Positions 63,626-64,000 of a DNA stretch of 64,000 nt are shown here, piece after piece. Each line of letters starts with the position of its first letter. Position 1 is the first letter of the stretch. Under the pieces are notes generated by a model. It had not been told where the DNA came from. It made no database searches and saw only the letters and a list, made by a program, of their open reading frames with translations. The translations under genes were made by a program, and so were the position numbers. Source of the stretch: Sinohyriopsis cumingii (lineage: Eukaryota; Mollusca; Bivalvia; Unionida; Unionidae); the NCBI GenBank assembly GCA_028554795.2, contig CM068825.1:160081398-160145397 (forward strand), given 5' to 3'.

Positions 63626-64000
63626 CAGTAAAACCTGTCATGAGCGACCTCTGCTATGAGCGACCACCTGTCATTTCCGACCACAATCGTAATGCACAGA
63701 TCGATTTTACTATATAAACGCTCTGTTATGAACGACCACCTGCTGAACGCGACCAGCGACCGCGATTTCTTGGCAAAATATGCATTTTGACACTGCTATG
63801 AACAACCGCATCACCAAAAAAACAAAACGGATTCACACCACTGACCTTAACTTAATCCTTTGTAAACACTAGAGCTCGGGATAAATGTAGTATGCAAACA
63901 AAGTGCACATTAAACAACACTATAGTTGAACAACCATATATCGAGACAAACACCTCTAACCATCATTTAATCCTTTGTAACAAAGACTGCATAAATAGTA
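63626..64000. mobile_element. Terminus of a pogo/Tigger-like Tc1-mariner element (runs off window)
   Basis: A TA dinucleotide (63624-63625) is followed by CAGTAAAACCTGTCATGAGC and repeated tatgagcgaccacctg phrases at about 63649-63740. The TA target and CAGTA...ACCT terminus with GACC-rich sub-terminal repeats fit pogo/Tigger-type DNA transposons. The opposite end and any transposase lie beyond position 64000, so it may be an autonomous element or a MITE. Confidence 0.65.

Larger units (their letters stand above)
61386..64000 (-). other. CPSF4 upstream intron, partial
   Basis: From the acceptor of the 61303-61383 exon to the right edge no further CCCH-finger exon is visible, so this intron exceeds 2.6 kb. 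It is filled by the degenerate array, a SINE and a transposon end described separately. Confidence 0.7.

Overview
The window reads as non-coding-dominated nuclear DNA of a marine invertebrate, most likely a bivalve mollusc. The reasons are AT-rich sequence, abundant long di- and trinucleotide runs, many unrelated minisatellites, two tRNA-derived SINE families and assorted decayed transposons. The organism call is inference; no sequence search was possible. Only one host gene is recognised with confidence: the last two coding exons of the polyadenylation factor CPSF4 (CPSF30) on the minus strand, at 61303-61383 and 58400-58477, separated by a 2.8 kb intron. Their splice sites, phase and CCHC zinc knuckle all agree. 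Earlier CPSF4 exons must lie to the right of the window.

Layout. 0.3-1.1 kb: decayed non-LTR reverse transcriptase. 1.2-20 kb: simple repeats, short minisatellites, one full-length copy of each SINE family and long featureless AT-rich stretches. About 22.2-28 kb: a heavily decayed Polinton/Maverick-like element. Its protein-primed family B DNA polymerase survives on the minus strand as at least seven collinear blocks between 26.2 and 27.9 kb. Other ORF remnants, one possibly capsid-like, lie on both strands to its left. A 271 bp hAT-type MITE with a perfect 8 bp target duplication has inserted into one plus-strand remnant. 28-34 kb: a SINE, a candidate 5' exon, a roughly 140 bp degenerate tandem array and unidentified ORFs. 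35.0-36.8 kb: decayed L1-like reverse transcriptase. 37-41 kb: simple repeats and a small reverse transcriptase C-terminal scrap. 41.27-44.75 kb: a 3.5 kb minisatellite of 34 bp units with higher-order structure. 44.9-52 kb: a SINE and three further minisatellites (36, 26 and 38 bp). 52-64 kb: the CPSF4 3' region and its introns, holding three SINE copies of one family, one of the other, a second 38 bp minisatellite split by a SINE, a roughly 150 bp degenerate array, and the terminus of a pogo/Tigger-like transposon running off the right edge.

The recognisable elements do not form a pathway; they record successive insertions. The nested events (MITE inside the Polinton remnant, SINE inside a minisatellite, SINE inside a degenerate array, SINE inside a CPSF4 intron) give a relative chronology. 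Most long reading frames in the window are translations of dinucleotide, trinucleotide or minisatellite repeats and are not annotated as genes.
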